Both the position numbers and the translations under genes were made by a program. Positions 1 to 8,197 of a DNA stretch of 12,539 bases are shown here, piece by piece. Each line of letters starts with the position of its first letter. Position 1 is the first letter of the stretch. Source of the stretch: an uncultured Cellvibrio sp. (lineage in GTDB: Bacteria > Pseudomonadota > Gammaproteobacteria > Pseudomonadales > Cellvibrionaceae); NCBI GenBank assembly GCA_946886255.1, contig CAMPIG010000091.1, positions 1 to 12,539 of the forward strand, read 5' to 3'. The notes below the pieces were generated by a model. The model saw nothing but the letters and a program-made list of their open reading frames with translations, had not been told where the DNA came from and made no database searches.

Positions 1-942
<942 letters not shown>

Positions 943-1045
943 TTAGTTAGATGTTGTGGGTAGTTCTTGTCACCGCGTCGGGACTAACCGATGCAGGTAG
1001 ACAAAAGGACTCGTGTTATAAAAATTAATTGCATTATTCGTCTAC

Positions 1046-1074
1046 AGAATAGTTGGCATTTTACACTTTGCCAA
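1046..1074 (-). promoter_or_regulatory. Candidate cysB promoter overlapped by an inverted repeat
   Basis: Reading the minus strand, TTGGCA (1074-1069, five of six to the -35 consensus) is followed after exactly 17 bp by TATTCT (1051-1046, four of six to the -10). The -35 is one arm of an inverted repeat: TTGGCA at 1053-1058 and TGCCAA at 1069-1074, separated by 10 bp. A dyad across the -35 and spacer would suit an operator, and CysB is known to repress its own gene in enterobacteria. Binding by CysB here is inference. A second AT-rich start further in (TATAAC at 1020-1015) lacks a matching -35. Confidence 0.4.
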
Positions 1075-1161
1075 TTGACGGCTAACACAACCGACTTTCT
1101 ATAACTTTAGACTATATCCAGAAATTTAATAGTTTTTGTAGAACAGGTCTCGATTTACCGA

Positions 1162-2067
1162 CTATTGCAGTGGTTCGTTAGCAATTCCGTGGGGAACGTG
1201 ACCGGTGGCCACATGTTCGCTGGCGGAGTCGCAATGCATACGTTGATCATCAAAGAAGACATCGGCTCCATAAGCTTTCAGGAATTGCCCCTTGGCCAGT
1301 CCACCCAAAAAGAGCGATTCATCAATACGAATGTTCCAGGCGCGCAAGGTGCGAATCACCCGTTCATGCGCCGGGGCGGAACGGGCCGTGACCAGCGCCG
1401 TGCGGATCGGGCAAATATCACCGCTGAACTCAGCTTGCAGGCCCTGTAAAGCCGTCAGGAATTCCTTGAAAGGCCCCCCGCTCAGAGGTTGTTTCGCAGA
1501 TAATTTTTCACTTTCAGTAAATGCACTAAGTCCTTGTTTTTTAAAAATTTGTTCTGCCTCATCCGAAAAAAGAACCGCATCGCCATCGAAGGCAAAACGC
1601 AGCTCATCGTGTTCGGCCTTATTTTTGGATGCGATCAAGGTGGCTGCCGCCATGCCATGGTTCAACGCTTGACGCACATCCTCACCATCGGTGGAAAGAA
1701 ATAAATGGCAACCAAAAGCAGACGCATAACGATAAGGCGACACACCCCCGCAAAAAGCAGCGCGGGTGATGGTTAACCCATAATGCTCGATAGAGTTGAA
1801 TACCCGCAGGCCTGTATCAGCACTGTTACGGGACAAAAGAATAATCTCCACACGGGGATCGCCGCCAAGCCGTTCATTAACCCGCAAAAGCTTTTTCACC
1901 ATAGGAAAGGCGTCACCGGGCAGCAAAACATCATCTTCATGCTCGATCTGGTGCCGGGCGTAGGCTTCCAGTCCTTCCTTTATATAGACCTGGTGGCTGT
2001 CGTCCAGATTAAACAACGCGCGCGACGAGATCGCTATCACCAGCTTGTTACCAAAACCTGAGGGCAT
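1162..2067 (-). CDS. Cytosolic 5'-nucleotidase, cN-I-like (HAD superfamily)
   Basis: Predicted cytoplasmic enzyme that hydrolyses nucleoside 5'-monophosphates to nucleoside and phosphate, in the family that includes animal cN-IA and bacterial homologues. Numbered from the ATG at 2065-2067 (301 residues), the N-terminus has KLVIAISSRALFNL at about 8-21. The HAD nucleophile loop is FDGDAVLFSDEAE from residue 160 (D161 and D163). The second motif is VTARSAPAHERVIRTLR from 226, and the acidic motif is FFDDQ at 271-275. An in-frame ATG at 2152-2154 would add 29 residues and overlap the 3' end of the upstream oxidoreductase gene by 22 bp. I prefer the internal ATG because the conserved domain starts just after it and the extension looks unlike the family, but neither start has a good Shine-Dalgarno. 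The gene lies just downstream of qorA on the same strand, so co-transcription is likely. No clear terminator follows it. Substrate preference cannot be read from sequence. Confidence 0.88.
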   Translation of the reverse strand: MPSGFGNKLVIAISSRALFNLDDSHQVYIKEGLEAYARHQIEHEDDVLLPGDAFPMVKKLLRVNERLGGDPRVEIILLSRNSADTGLRVFNSIEHYGLTITRAAFCGGVSPYRYASAFGCHLFLSTDGEDVRQALNHGMAAATLIASKNKAEHDELRFAFDGDAVLFSDEAEQIFKKQGLSAFTESEKLSAKQPLSGGPFKEFLTALQGLQAEFSGDICPIRTALVTARSAPAHERVIRTLRAWNIRIDESLFLGGLAKGQFLKAYGADVFFDDQRMHCDSASEHVATGHVPHGIANEPLQ

Positions 2068-2132
2068 AGTGGGTCCAACTTGTTTATTGATAGGCGCAGT
2101 TATACACGATTGATCACGCGTTGATAATGGGG

Positions 2133-3107
2133 TCAGGGTAACAGGATGCTGCATCCCAGCGTCTGACGATTTGCTAATTCGCGCTGTGCGCGGGGCGCCT
2201 CGGCAAGTGGATAGCGCTGATGGATATCCACGTGCAACCAGCCTTTTTCCATGGCATCGAACAACAACTTCGCCAAGGCGCCCAGTTCGACCGGCGTGCG
2301 GGTGTAGTGAGCCAGGGTTGGACGGGTCAAGTAGAGAGAGCCTTTTTGCGCGAGCAGCAATGGACTGAAGTCCGACACCGCACCGGATGCATTACCAAAG
2401 CTTACCAGCAAGCCACGCGTTGCCAATGAATCCAGAGAGGCCATGAAAGTGTCCTTACCGACGGAATCGTAGACTACCGGAACGCCGATACCATCCGTCA
2501 AGGCCCTGACCCGCGCGGCAATGTCTTGCTCGCGATACAGGATAGTCTCAGCACAACCGCGCGATTTCGCCAGCTCCGCTTTTTCTGCCGACCCGACAGT
2601 GCCAATTACGCGCGCGCCCAATTGACTCGCCCATTGACAAGCCAACAACCCTACTCCGCCCGCCGCTGCATGCCACAACAGCGTTTGACCGGCTTGAACC
2701 TGGAAGGTGTGGTGCAATAAATAAGCAGCAGTTAGGCCCTTCAACAACACCGCAGCCGCTTGTTCGTCAGAAACAAAATCCGGTAACGCGATGAGCCGAT
2801 CTGCATCAACAATATTCGCTTCAGCGTAAGCTCCCACAGCGCCTTGGCAATAACCGACTCTGTCGCCCTCCCGCCAACGGGATACACCCGCCCCCACCGC
2901 CTCAACAATACCCGCCGCTTCCTGGCCAATACCACTCGGCAATTTCAGGGGATATAAACCGCGACGATGGTATATATCGATAAAGTTCACGCCGACCGCT
3001 GTGTGGCGGATGCGGACCTGGTTGGGAGCGGGGTCGGGAAGGGATACCTGCCGGAACTTTAATACATCTTCATCACCGTACTGATCAATTCGATATGCCT
3101 GCACCAC
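2133..3107 (-). CDS. qorA: NADPH:quinone oxidoreductase, QorA-like (MDR superfamily)
   Basis: Cytoplasmic zinc-independent medium-chain dehydrogenase/reductase that reduces quinones with NADPH. The 324-residue protein is close in length to E. coli QorA (327). It has the GroES-like N-terminal domain with VGVNFIDIYHRRGLYP at about 38-53 and LPSGIGQEAAG at 56-66. The Rossmann fold has the AAAGGVG nucleotide-binding loop at about 147-153, then VYDSVGKDTF, GLLVSFGNASGAV and QKGSLYLTRPTL, all family hallmarks. The catalytic zinc ligands of alcohol dehydrogenases are absent, as expected. The start is GTG at 3105-3107: GAGGAG at 3116-3121 lies 8 bases upstream. A longer reading from TTG at 3126-3128 would place that Shine-Dalgarno inside the coding region, so I reject it. 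The gene is divergent from the lipoprotein gene and leads a probable operon with the 5'-nucleotidase. Confidence 0.93.
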   Translation of the reverse strand: MVQAYRIDQYGDEDVLKFRQVSLPDPAPNQVRIRHTAVGVNFIDIYHRRGLYPLKLPSGIGQEAAGIVEAVGAGVSRWREGDRVGYCQGAVGAYAEANIVDADRLIALPDFVSDEQAAAVLLKGLTAAYLLHHTFQVQAGQTLLWHAAAGGVGLLACQWASQLGARVIGTVGSAEKAELAKSRGCAETILYREQDIAARVRALTDGIGVPVVYDSVGKDTFMASLDSLATRGLLVSFGNASGAVSDFSPLLLAQKGSLYLTRPTLAHYTRTPVELGALAKLLFDAMEKGWLHVDIHQRYPLAEAPRAQRELANRQTLGCSILLP

Positions 3108-3401
3108 AATTATTACTCCTCTTTTCAACGATGCGCGACCACCTTTTATTCATCAAGGCTCAGCCAGTTGTAGATGAAAAAATATTCAGCACGTGGCTTT
3201 TTTGTAGCGTGCGTGCTTTCGCTAAAAATCGACTTTAACAAAACCTTCATAAAACTGTCGCCTGAAAGTCATAAACGATAACGATCATAGGCGCCAACCA
3301 AATGAGATGTTTCGCACATTATTTCAAAACTAAAACGTGCGGACGCTTGGAGTTACTTCCGTAAATTTTTTTGTGACCCCTCTATCAGGAGTGTTAGACC
3401 T
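3108..3401. other. Divergent intergenic region between qorA and the lipoprotein gene
   Basis: This 294-bp stretch is the largest gap in the window. It holds a Pho-box-like array at 3244-3272, a weaker Fur-like dyad at 3276-3290, and a separated inverted repeat AGCACG (3188-3193) / CGTGCT (3212-3217) of unknown meaning. I found no convincing sigma-70 -35/-10 pair for qorA and no clear -10 for the lipoprotein operon. The lipoprotein mRNA would have a leader of about 100 bases, with AGGAG at 3387-3391 ten bases before the ATG. Confidence 0.6.
3244..3272 (+). promoter_or_regulatory. PhoB-box-like array (three 7-bp units, 11-bp period)
   Basis: The 18-mer CCTTCATAAAACTGTCGC at 3244-3261 matches the E. 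coli Pho box (CTGTCAT, AAAW, CTGTCAY) at 15 of 18 positions. A third unit, AAGTCAT at 3266-3272, matches CTGTCAT at 5 of 7. The three units start at 3244, 3255 and 3266, exactly 11 bp apart, with the first 4-bp spacer being AAAA. That is the geometry of PhoB dimers binding head to tail on one face of DNA. It points toward the lipoprotein/TBDR genes, 130 bp before the ATG. PhoB binding is inferred; the -10 is not resolved. Confidence 0.62.
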
Positions 3402-5084
3402 ATGAAGATGACGCATATCGTGAGCGCAACTGCCCTCGCCGTTTTACTGACCGCCTGTGGTGGTGGAGATATCGAGGTTGATGCACGCAACCAATCCAAC
3501 ACAGACAACTCTGTTGGTGACAACAGCAACAATAATACTGGTGGCGGCAACCCCGGCGGTACAACCAATCCATGTGCTTCATACACTGATGATGAGGGTG
3601 CCACCTTTCGCGGCTCCTACAGTGCACCAAACTGCACCTACGGTAGCACATTCGTCAGCTTGGCTAAGCCTTACACCGGCTCAGAAGAGCTGGTTTTCAC
3701 TGCCCTTGAAAACGATGGCGTCCACATTTTCACCGACAGCCTCGTCATCGGTCGCAATTACAGCAACGACGCCGACCTGGCAGCAGCTGGCCTCGCCCAA
3801 GGCGGTGACGGTTCAGTTCTTCGCCTGGAAGCGGGTACCGTGCTGGCATTTCGTTCCAGCGATGATTACATGGTTATCAATCGCGGTTCACAAATTTTCG
3901 CCGAAGGTACGGTTGATGCGCCCGTAATTGTCACATCCGACAGTGACGCGGTTGACGACAATGTAGGCCCAGAAGACGTTCAACAATGGGGCGGCATGAT
4001 CATCAACGGTTTTGGTGTAACCAACAAGTGTTCCTACACCGGCACCATGATGGATGGCAACCTCGCTACTTCTGACTGTCACGTTGACGCCGAAGGTAAA
4101 TCCGGTGCAGGCCAAACACAATACGGCGGCGCTAACAATGCCGATAATTCCGGTGTGCTGAATTACTTCATCGTTAAACATACCGGCGCCCAAGTTGCTC
4201 CTGGTAACGACCTGAACGGTATTTCTTTCAATGCTGTTGGCTCGAGCACTGAAGTAAATTACTTGCAGGTTTACTCAACCTACGACGACGGTATCGAGTT
4301 TTTTGGCGGTGCAGTTAATGTTTCGAATTTCGTTGCAATGTACGTTCGCGATGACTCGATCGACATCGACGAAGGTTATATAGGTACTATCGATTACGCT
4401 CTGGTTATTCAAGGTGAAGAAGATGGCGACCACTGTATCGAGTCTGACGGTATCGGTAGTTACGGCGACATCTCTGCCGATGCGCAAAATGATCTGGTTG
4501 CTCGCGGTCTGAACAGTCGTGCCACCATCAAAAACCTGACCTGTATTGTGTCGCCCAATGAAATGGGTACTCACGACGCGGGTCACGGCTGGCGTATTCG
4601 TGAAGCTCACTTCCCAACCATTCAAAACGCTATTTTGACCACCGCTTATCAGGCCGACGGCGCTGCCGGTACTGCAAACTACTGTGTGCGTATTGAATCA
4701 GCTCAAGGCTTGCAAGCTGCACAAGATGGTGACCTGGTGATTGAAGAATCCATCATTGCTTGTCAAGACCTTACCGCTGGTGGCCCGCTGCCAGATGGCA
4801 CCACCACGCTGGCATTCCTGCAAGCGAGCAATAACGTAATGCAAACCGCTGAAACCGGTGAAGACCCGACGGCTGCCAGTAATCCGGCTCTGGTTATTCT
4901 GGATGGTTTCTACTCTCTGGCCATTGGTGATGTTGTTGTGAACAGCGCACCGACCACCGTTGTGCCCACCGAGGGTCGCACCTTTGTAGGCGCAGTAACA
5001 GCGGACGACGACTGGACCGCTGGCTGGACCTACGGCTTGCACCCGGAAAATCGTGCACAACCGCTGTGGTTTGAAGCTGAATAA
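3402..5084 (+). CDS. Cysteine-rich, probably beta-helical surface lipoprotein paired with a TBDR
   Basis: A 560-residue predicted lipoprotein of unknown function. The signal peptide ends in the lipobox L16-T17-A18-C19, followed by a Gly/Asn/Ser/Thr-rich linker to about residue 56. The body has repeated short strand-turn stretches that look like a parallel beta-helix: EAGTVLAF (143-150), INRGSQIFAEGTVDAPVIVT (159-178), WGGMIINGFG (196-205) and FNAVGSSTEVNYLQVYSTYD (276-295). Acidic clusters at 295-302 (DDGIEFFG) and 317-326 (DDSIDIDEGY) could bind calcium. Eight cysteines besides C19 (58, 78, 210, 226, 345, 381, 428, 454) would allow four disulfides. The C-terminus carries DDDWTAGWTYGL (535-546). 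I recall similar W-GG and DW-x-x-GWT proteins beside TBDRs in Bacteroidota, annotated as hypothetical. The gene is 105 bp from the TBDR gene, so a surface substrate-capture role is plausible, by analogy only to SusD. AGGAG at 3387-3391 supports the ATG. Confidence 0.85.
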   Translation: MKMTHIVSATALAVLLTACGGGDIEVDARNQSNTDNSVGDNSNNNTGGGNPGGTTNPCASYTDDEGATFRGSYSAPNCTYGSTFVSLAKPYTGSEELVFTALENDGVHIFTDSLVIGRNYSNDADLAAAGLAQGGDGSVLRLEAGTVLAFRSSDDYMVINRGSQIFAEGTVDAPVIVTSDSDAVDDNVGPEDVQQWGGMIINGFGVTNKCSYTGTMMDGNLATSDCHVDAEGKSGAGQTQYGGANNADNSGVLNYFIVKHTGAQVAPGNDLNGISFNAVGSSTEVNYLQVYSTYDDGIEFFGGAVNVSNFVAMYVRDDSIDIDEGYIGTIDYALVIQGEEDGDHCIESDGIGSYGDISADAQNDLVARGLNSRATIKNLTCIVSPNEMGTHDAGHGWRIREAHFPTIQNAILTTAYQADGAAGTANYCVRIESAQGLQAAQDGDLVIEESIIACQDLTAGGPLPDGTTTLAFLQASNNVMQTAETGEDPTAASNPALVILDGFYSLAIGDVVVNSAPTTVVPTEGRTFVGAVTADDDWTAGWTYGLHPENRAQPLWFEAE

Positions 5085-5125
5085 TTCGGCCAACCCACTG
5101 AGTAGCAGCCGATTGCCGTAATCAG

Positions 5126-5147
5126 AAGGGCGCCTTACGGCGCCCTT
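5126..5147 (+). terminator. Intercistronic stem-loop between lipoprotein and TBDR genes
   Basis: AAGGGCGCC (5126-5134) and GGCGCCCTT (5139-5147) form a perfect 9-bp GC-rich stem with a TTAC tetraloop. The tail (TCTGTT) is a poor U-tract. It is therefore more likely a partial terminator or an mRNA 3'-end stabiliser than a full stop. It would favour lipoprotein over receptor expression. Confidence 0.6.
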
Positions 5148-5189
5148 TCTGTTAGGCAGCTCGTTAAGTTGACAAAACAGGTCAGTCAG

Positions 5190-7940
5190 ATGAACACAAA
5201 ACGTTATAGCAATCACCCGCTCCTCACCGGGTTCACGGTGAGCTTACTCAGCATGACCATCAGTTCGGTGGTACACGCACAGGATGAGAACGCTGCGCCA
5301 GGCATAGTTGCCCCGCCGATTTTGGAAGAGATGATCGTTCAGGGACGTCTGCAAACCGGTGCACAAAGTGTTGTAATGGAGCGCATGCAGGAAGCCGTAG
5401 CTGCAGATCTTATCGGCTCCGAACAAATTGGTCGTGTAGGCGACTCAACCGTAGCCATCGCCCTCACCCGTGTTCCAGGTGTGACACTGGTTGACGATAA
5501 ATTTGTTTTTGTGCGCGGCTTGGGTGAACGTTACTCCAGCACCAGCCTCAATGGCGCGATGGTGCCCTCGCCCGATCTCTCGCGCAACGTACTACCACTC
5601 GACATATTCCCCACATCTATCGTCGAATCGCTGTCTATTCAAAAGGCTCCTTCTGCGAACAAACCTGCGGCTTTCGGTGGCGGTAGTGTTGATATTCGTA
5701 CCAAGGGTATTCCAGACGAGTTTGTGTTCTCTGTAGAGGTTGGTACGGGAATGAACACTGAGTCATCAGAATTTTTAACTTACAAAGGCGGTTCAGATGA
5801 CCGCTGGGGTAAAGACGATGGATCGCGCGATCTTTCAGATAATCTCGAAACAGCGCTTGATACCTATCGCGGCAATTTCACACCGGGCAACATCAACTCA
5901 CTCGGGGGATTGAATTCAATTCAGGAAGCGCGAGCAGTCAACCGCAATTTAATTCTTGAGTTGAACCGCGATATTTCTTTACGAAAAACCGATGGCGAGC
6001 CAGACATCGAAGGCGAAATAAATATCGGAAACAAATATTACTTGCCTAATGAGATGGAAATCGGCTTTTTGGCAGGCGTTGCCTATGACAGCGAATGGCG
6101 TAATAATCAGGTCACCCAACGTAAATTGATTGATCCGGAAAACCGCGTACTGTTTGAAGATGAAAGCGTTTACTCTGTCGATATAACCGGAAATTTCAGT
6201 GTCGGTTTAAATTTGAACACCGAAAACAAAATTGAAACCACCAGCATTTTTCTGCGTAATACCGATGACGAAGTCTCCGTTGCAGATTACTTTAATGCGA
6301 ACAACCTGCTTTCCGAAGGGGTCGGTAATCGCAACAGCGATATTCGTTATGAACAACGCGAGATGGAGATCCATCAAATCCATGGTGAGCATGAATTTGG
6401 CTGGGATACCATCGATAATTTAGGACTCGATAAACTTTCCTTCCTCGAAGGTTTGTCAGTCAACTGGTATGTGTCTGATAGCGAAGCCACCACCGAAATC
6501 CCTAACGAAGTGCGCATTAAAAGCAATATCACTGCCGACCCAGCAACTGGCGAAGCATTGACCAGTGCCGTAGAGCGTAACAACGCGTCCGCAGGCAGTT
6601 TCCGTTTCACGCATCTTCGCGACAATGTTGAAAGCCGTGGTATTTCTGTGACAATGCCATTTGAACTGGCTGACTTCAGTATCAAAATACAAGGCGGTAC
6701 AGACTATTGGCAAAAAGCGCGCACTTATGAGCAGCTGGAGTTTTTTGTCGGCAGCACAACATCCAGTGCCGATCCGTCAATATATGAAGGCACGCTGGGA
6801 GATGTATTTTCTGATGAAAATATGTCAAGTCCTGAAAATGGCTTCTTGATCAACACCAACCGTGGCAACGCTAACAGCTATGTCGCAGCCAATAAAGTCA
6901 ACGCCGCTTTTGGTAGCCTTGACGTCACCTGGAAAGACACCTTGCGCGTTGTGGTTGGTTCTCGCTGGGAGGACTACCAACAGCTAAACCTGCCATGGGA
7001 TCCCATCAAATATGACGGTAGTCAATTCCCCGGCAGCGACAGCAATAATCCTGATGAGGTAGCTGATTATTTCCTGGATGCCACCTACACCGACGACGAC
7101 TATTTTAATTCGATCGCTGTAACCTGGATGCTGCAGGACTTCTGGGCCGAGGATTTCCAGTTGCGTGCCAGCTTCGGTGAAACCACGGTACGCCCTGACT
7201 TGCGGGAAATTTCTGATTCCAGCTATCTGGATCCCATTACAGACATCGCAGTGGATGGCAACAGCGATGTGCTGCCTTCTCAGATGGACAACTATGACTT
7301 GCGTGCTGAGTGGTTTTTTTCCAATGGCGATAACTTCACCATCTCACTGTTTTACAAAGACATTGTGAACCCGATTGAATTGTTCGAAGGCGCCGCTACG
7401 GACGACAACATCACAGCTGAGATTCACAATGCGGAAAGTGCTGAGATTTCTGGTGTTGAGCTTGAGTTCTTGAAGAACCTGGGTGATGTCGCTGAAGTAC
7501 TGGACCCTTTCTTTGTTCAAGGTAACTTCACCTTCCTCGATCAGGAACTTGTTGCCGGCAACAACGCGGATGCACCAACCAATGAAATACGTCCACTGCA
7601 AGGTGCGTCTGATCAGGTCTCCAACCTGATCATAGGCTTCGATTCACCTGACGGCATGCATGCTGCCACATTGTCATACAACGTGTTCAGTGAGCGTTTG
7701 TTTTTTGCGGGACGTAACGGTGCGCCTGACAGCTACGAACAACCGTTTCACTCACTGGATTTTACCTACTCGTTTTATCCGCGCGATAATCTGACGGTAA
7801 AATTTAAAGCGAAAAACCTGTTAGATGAAGACCTTAGCATTGAGGCACGCAACCTGACAGAGGAAGGAGCCCAAACGGTGGAGCTGTACAAAGCCAAGCG
7901 CGGCCAGGATCTGAGTCTCGCCATCCAATACAAGTTCTAA
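5190..7940 (+). CDS. TonB-dependent outer-membrane receptor
   Basis: Outer-membrane active transporter, 916 residues from the ATG at 5190-5192. A signal peptide ends at VHA(30) before QDENAAPG. EEMIVQGR (46-53) looks like a TonB box. The plug domain (about 54-178) contains RVPGVTLVDDKFVFVRGLGE (94-113), RYSSTSLNGAMVPSP (114-128), LPLDIFPTSIVESLSIQKA (135-153) and FGGGSVDIRTKG (162-173), the pattern of one large TBDR group of unknown or varied substrates. The remainder has the alternating pattern of a 22-strand barrel and ends in QYKF, with the C-terminal phenylalanine typical of BAM substrates. An in-frame TTG at 5169 would add seven residues, but the ATG directly precedes a normal signal peptide. 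There is only a weak Shine-Dalgarno (CAGGTCAG). It is probably co-transcribed with the lipoprotein gene and ends in a strong terminator. The substrate is unknown; the Pho-like array suggests a phosphorus compound. Confidence 0.92.
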   Translation: MNTKRYSNHPLLTGFTVSLLSMTISSVVHAQDENAAPGIVAPPILEEMIVQGRLQTGAQSVVMERMQEAVAADLIGSEQIGRVGDSTVAIALTRVPGVTLVDDKFVFVRGLGERYSSTSLNGAMVPSPDLSRNVLPLDIFPTSIVESLSIQKAPSANKPAAFGGGSVDIRTKGIPDEFVFSVEVGTGMNTESSEFLTYKGGSDDRWGKDDGSRDLSDNLETALDTYRGNFTPGNINSLGGLNSIQEARAVNRNLILELNRDISLRKTDGEPDIEGEINIGNKYYLPNEMEIGFLAGVAYDSEWRNNQVTQRKLIDPENRVLFEDESVYSVDITGNFSVGLNLNTENKIETTSIFLRNTDDEVSVADYFNANNLLSEGVGNRNSDIRYEQREMEIHQIHGEHEFGWDTIDNLGLDKLSFLEGLSVNWYVSDSEATTEIPNEVRIKSNITADPATGEALTSAVERNNASAGSFRFTHLRDNVESRGISVTMPFELADFSIKIQGGTDYWQKARTYEQLEFFVGSTTSSADPSIYEGTLGDVFSDENMSSPENGFLINTNRGNANSYVAANKVNAAFGSLDVTWKDTLRVVVGSRWEDYQQLNLPWDPIKYDGSQFPGSDSNNPDEVADYFLDATYTDDDYFNSIAVTWMLQDFWAEDFQLRASFGETTVRPDLREISDSSYLDPITDIAVDGNSDVLPSQMDNYDLRAEWFFSNGDNFTISLFYKDIVNPIELFEGAATDDNITAEIHNAESAEISGVELEFLKNLGDVAEVLDPFFVQGNFTFLDQELVAGNNADAPTNEIRPLQGASDQVSNLIIGFDSPDGMHAATLSYNVFSERLFFAGRNGAPDSYEQPFHSLDFTYSFYPRDNLTVKFKAKNLLDEDLSIEARNLTEEGAQTVELYKAKRGQDLSLAIQYKF

Positions 7941-7967
7941 ACAGTCGATTAAGCAGTTCCGCTTGTT

Positions 7968-7994
7968 AGCCGCTCCCCTGAGCGGCTTTTTTTT
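7968..7994 (+). terminator. Rho-independent terminator after the TBDR gene
   Basis: AGCCGCTC (7968-7975) pairs with GAGCGGCT (7980-7987) across a CCCT loop. A run of eight T (7987-7994) follows. It is a textbook intrinsic terminator that ends the lipoprotein/TBDR transcript, so the next gene likely has its own promoter. Confidence 0.93.
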
Positions 7995-8197
7995 GAGCTG
8001 CTATTCTTCACCTTCACCTTGTACCAAGGCAATAACGATAAAAAATGCATTAATACGATTTTTGTCATAATAAATTAACATTTCCGTGCTAGGCCAGATG
8101 CTAATCTTTATAACAAGAACGCACAAATTACCGGCTTTAATCCCGATTTGGCGCTTTCAAAACATATAAAAATGCCTAATGCATCAGAGGAAAAGCA

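Noticed and set aside
2065..2154. 29-residue N-terminal extension of the 5'-nucleotidase overlapping qorA
   Set aside because: It is possible, but the extension has no family-like sequence and no Shine-Dalgarno at proper spacing, while the conserved domain begins right after the internal ATG.
3188..3217. Inverted repeat AGCACG / CGTGCT in the divergent region
   Set aside because: The arms are only 6 bp and 18 bp apart, no T-run follows, and no regulator site is recognised. Chance is an adequate explanation.
5169..5174. TTGACA resembling a -35 box just before the TBDR gene
   Set aside because: At 17-bp spacing the sequence is GAACAC, nothing like a -10, and the site abuts the coding start, so an internal promoter here is not supported.
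8062..8068. TTGTCAT as a Pho-box unit upstream of the TonB_C-like gene
   Set aside because: The units 11 bp before (TAATACG) and after (AATTAAC) match poorly, so it is at most a half-site. I cannot claim that this gene shares the Pho control of its neighbours.
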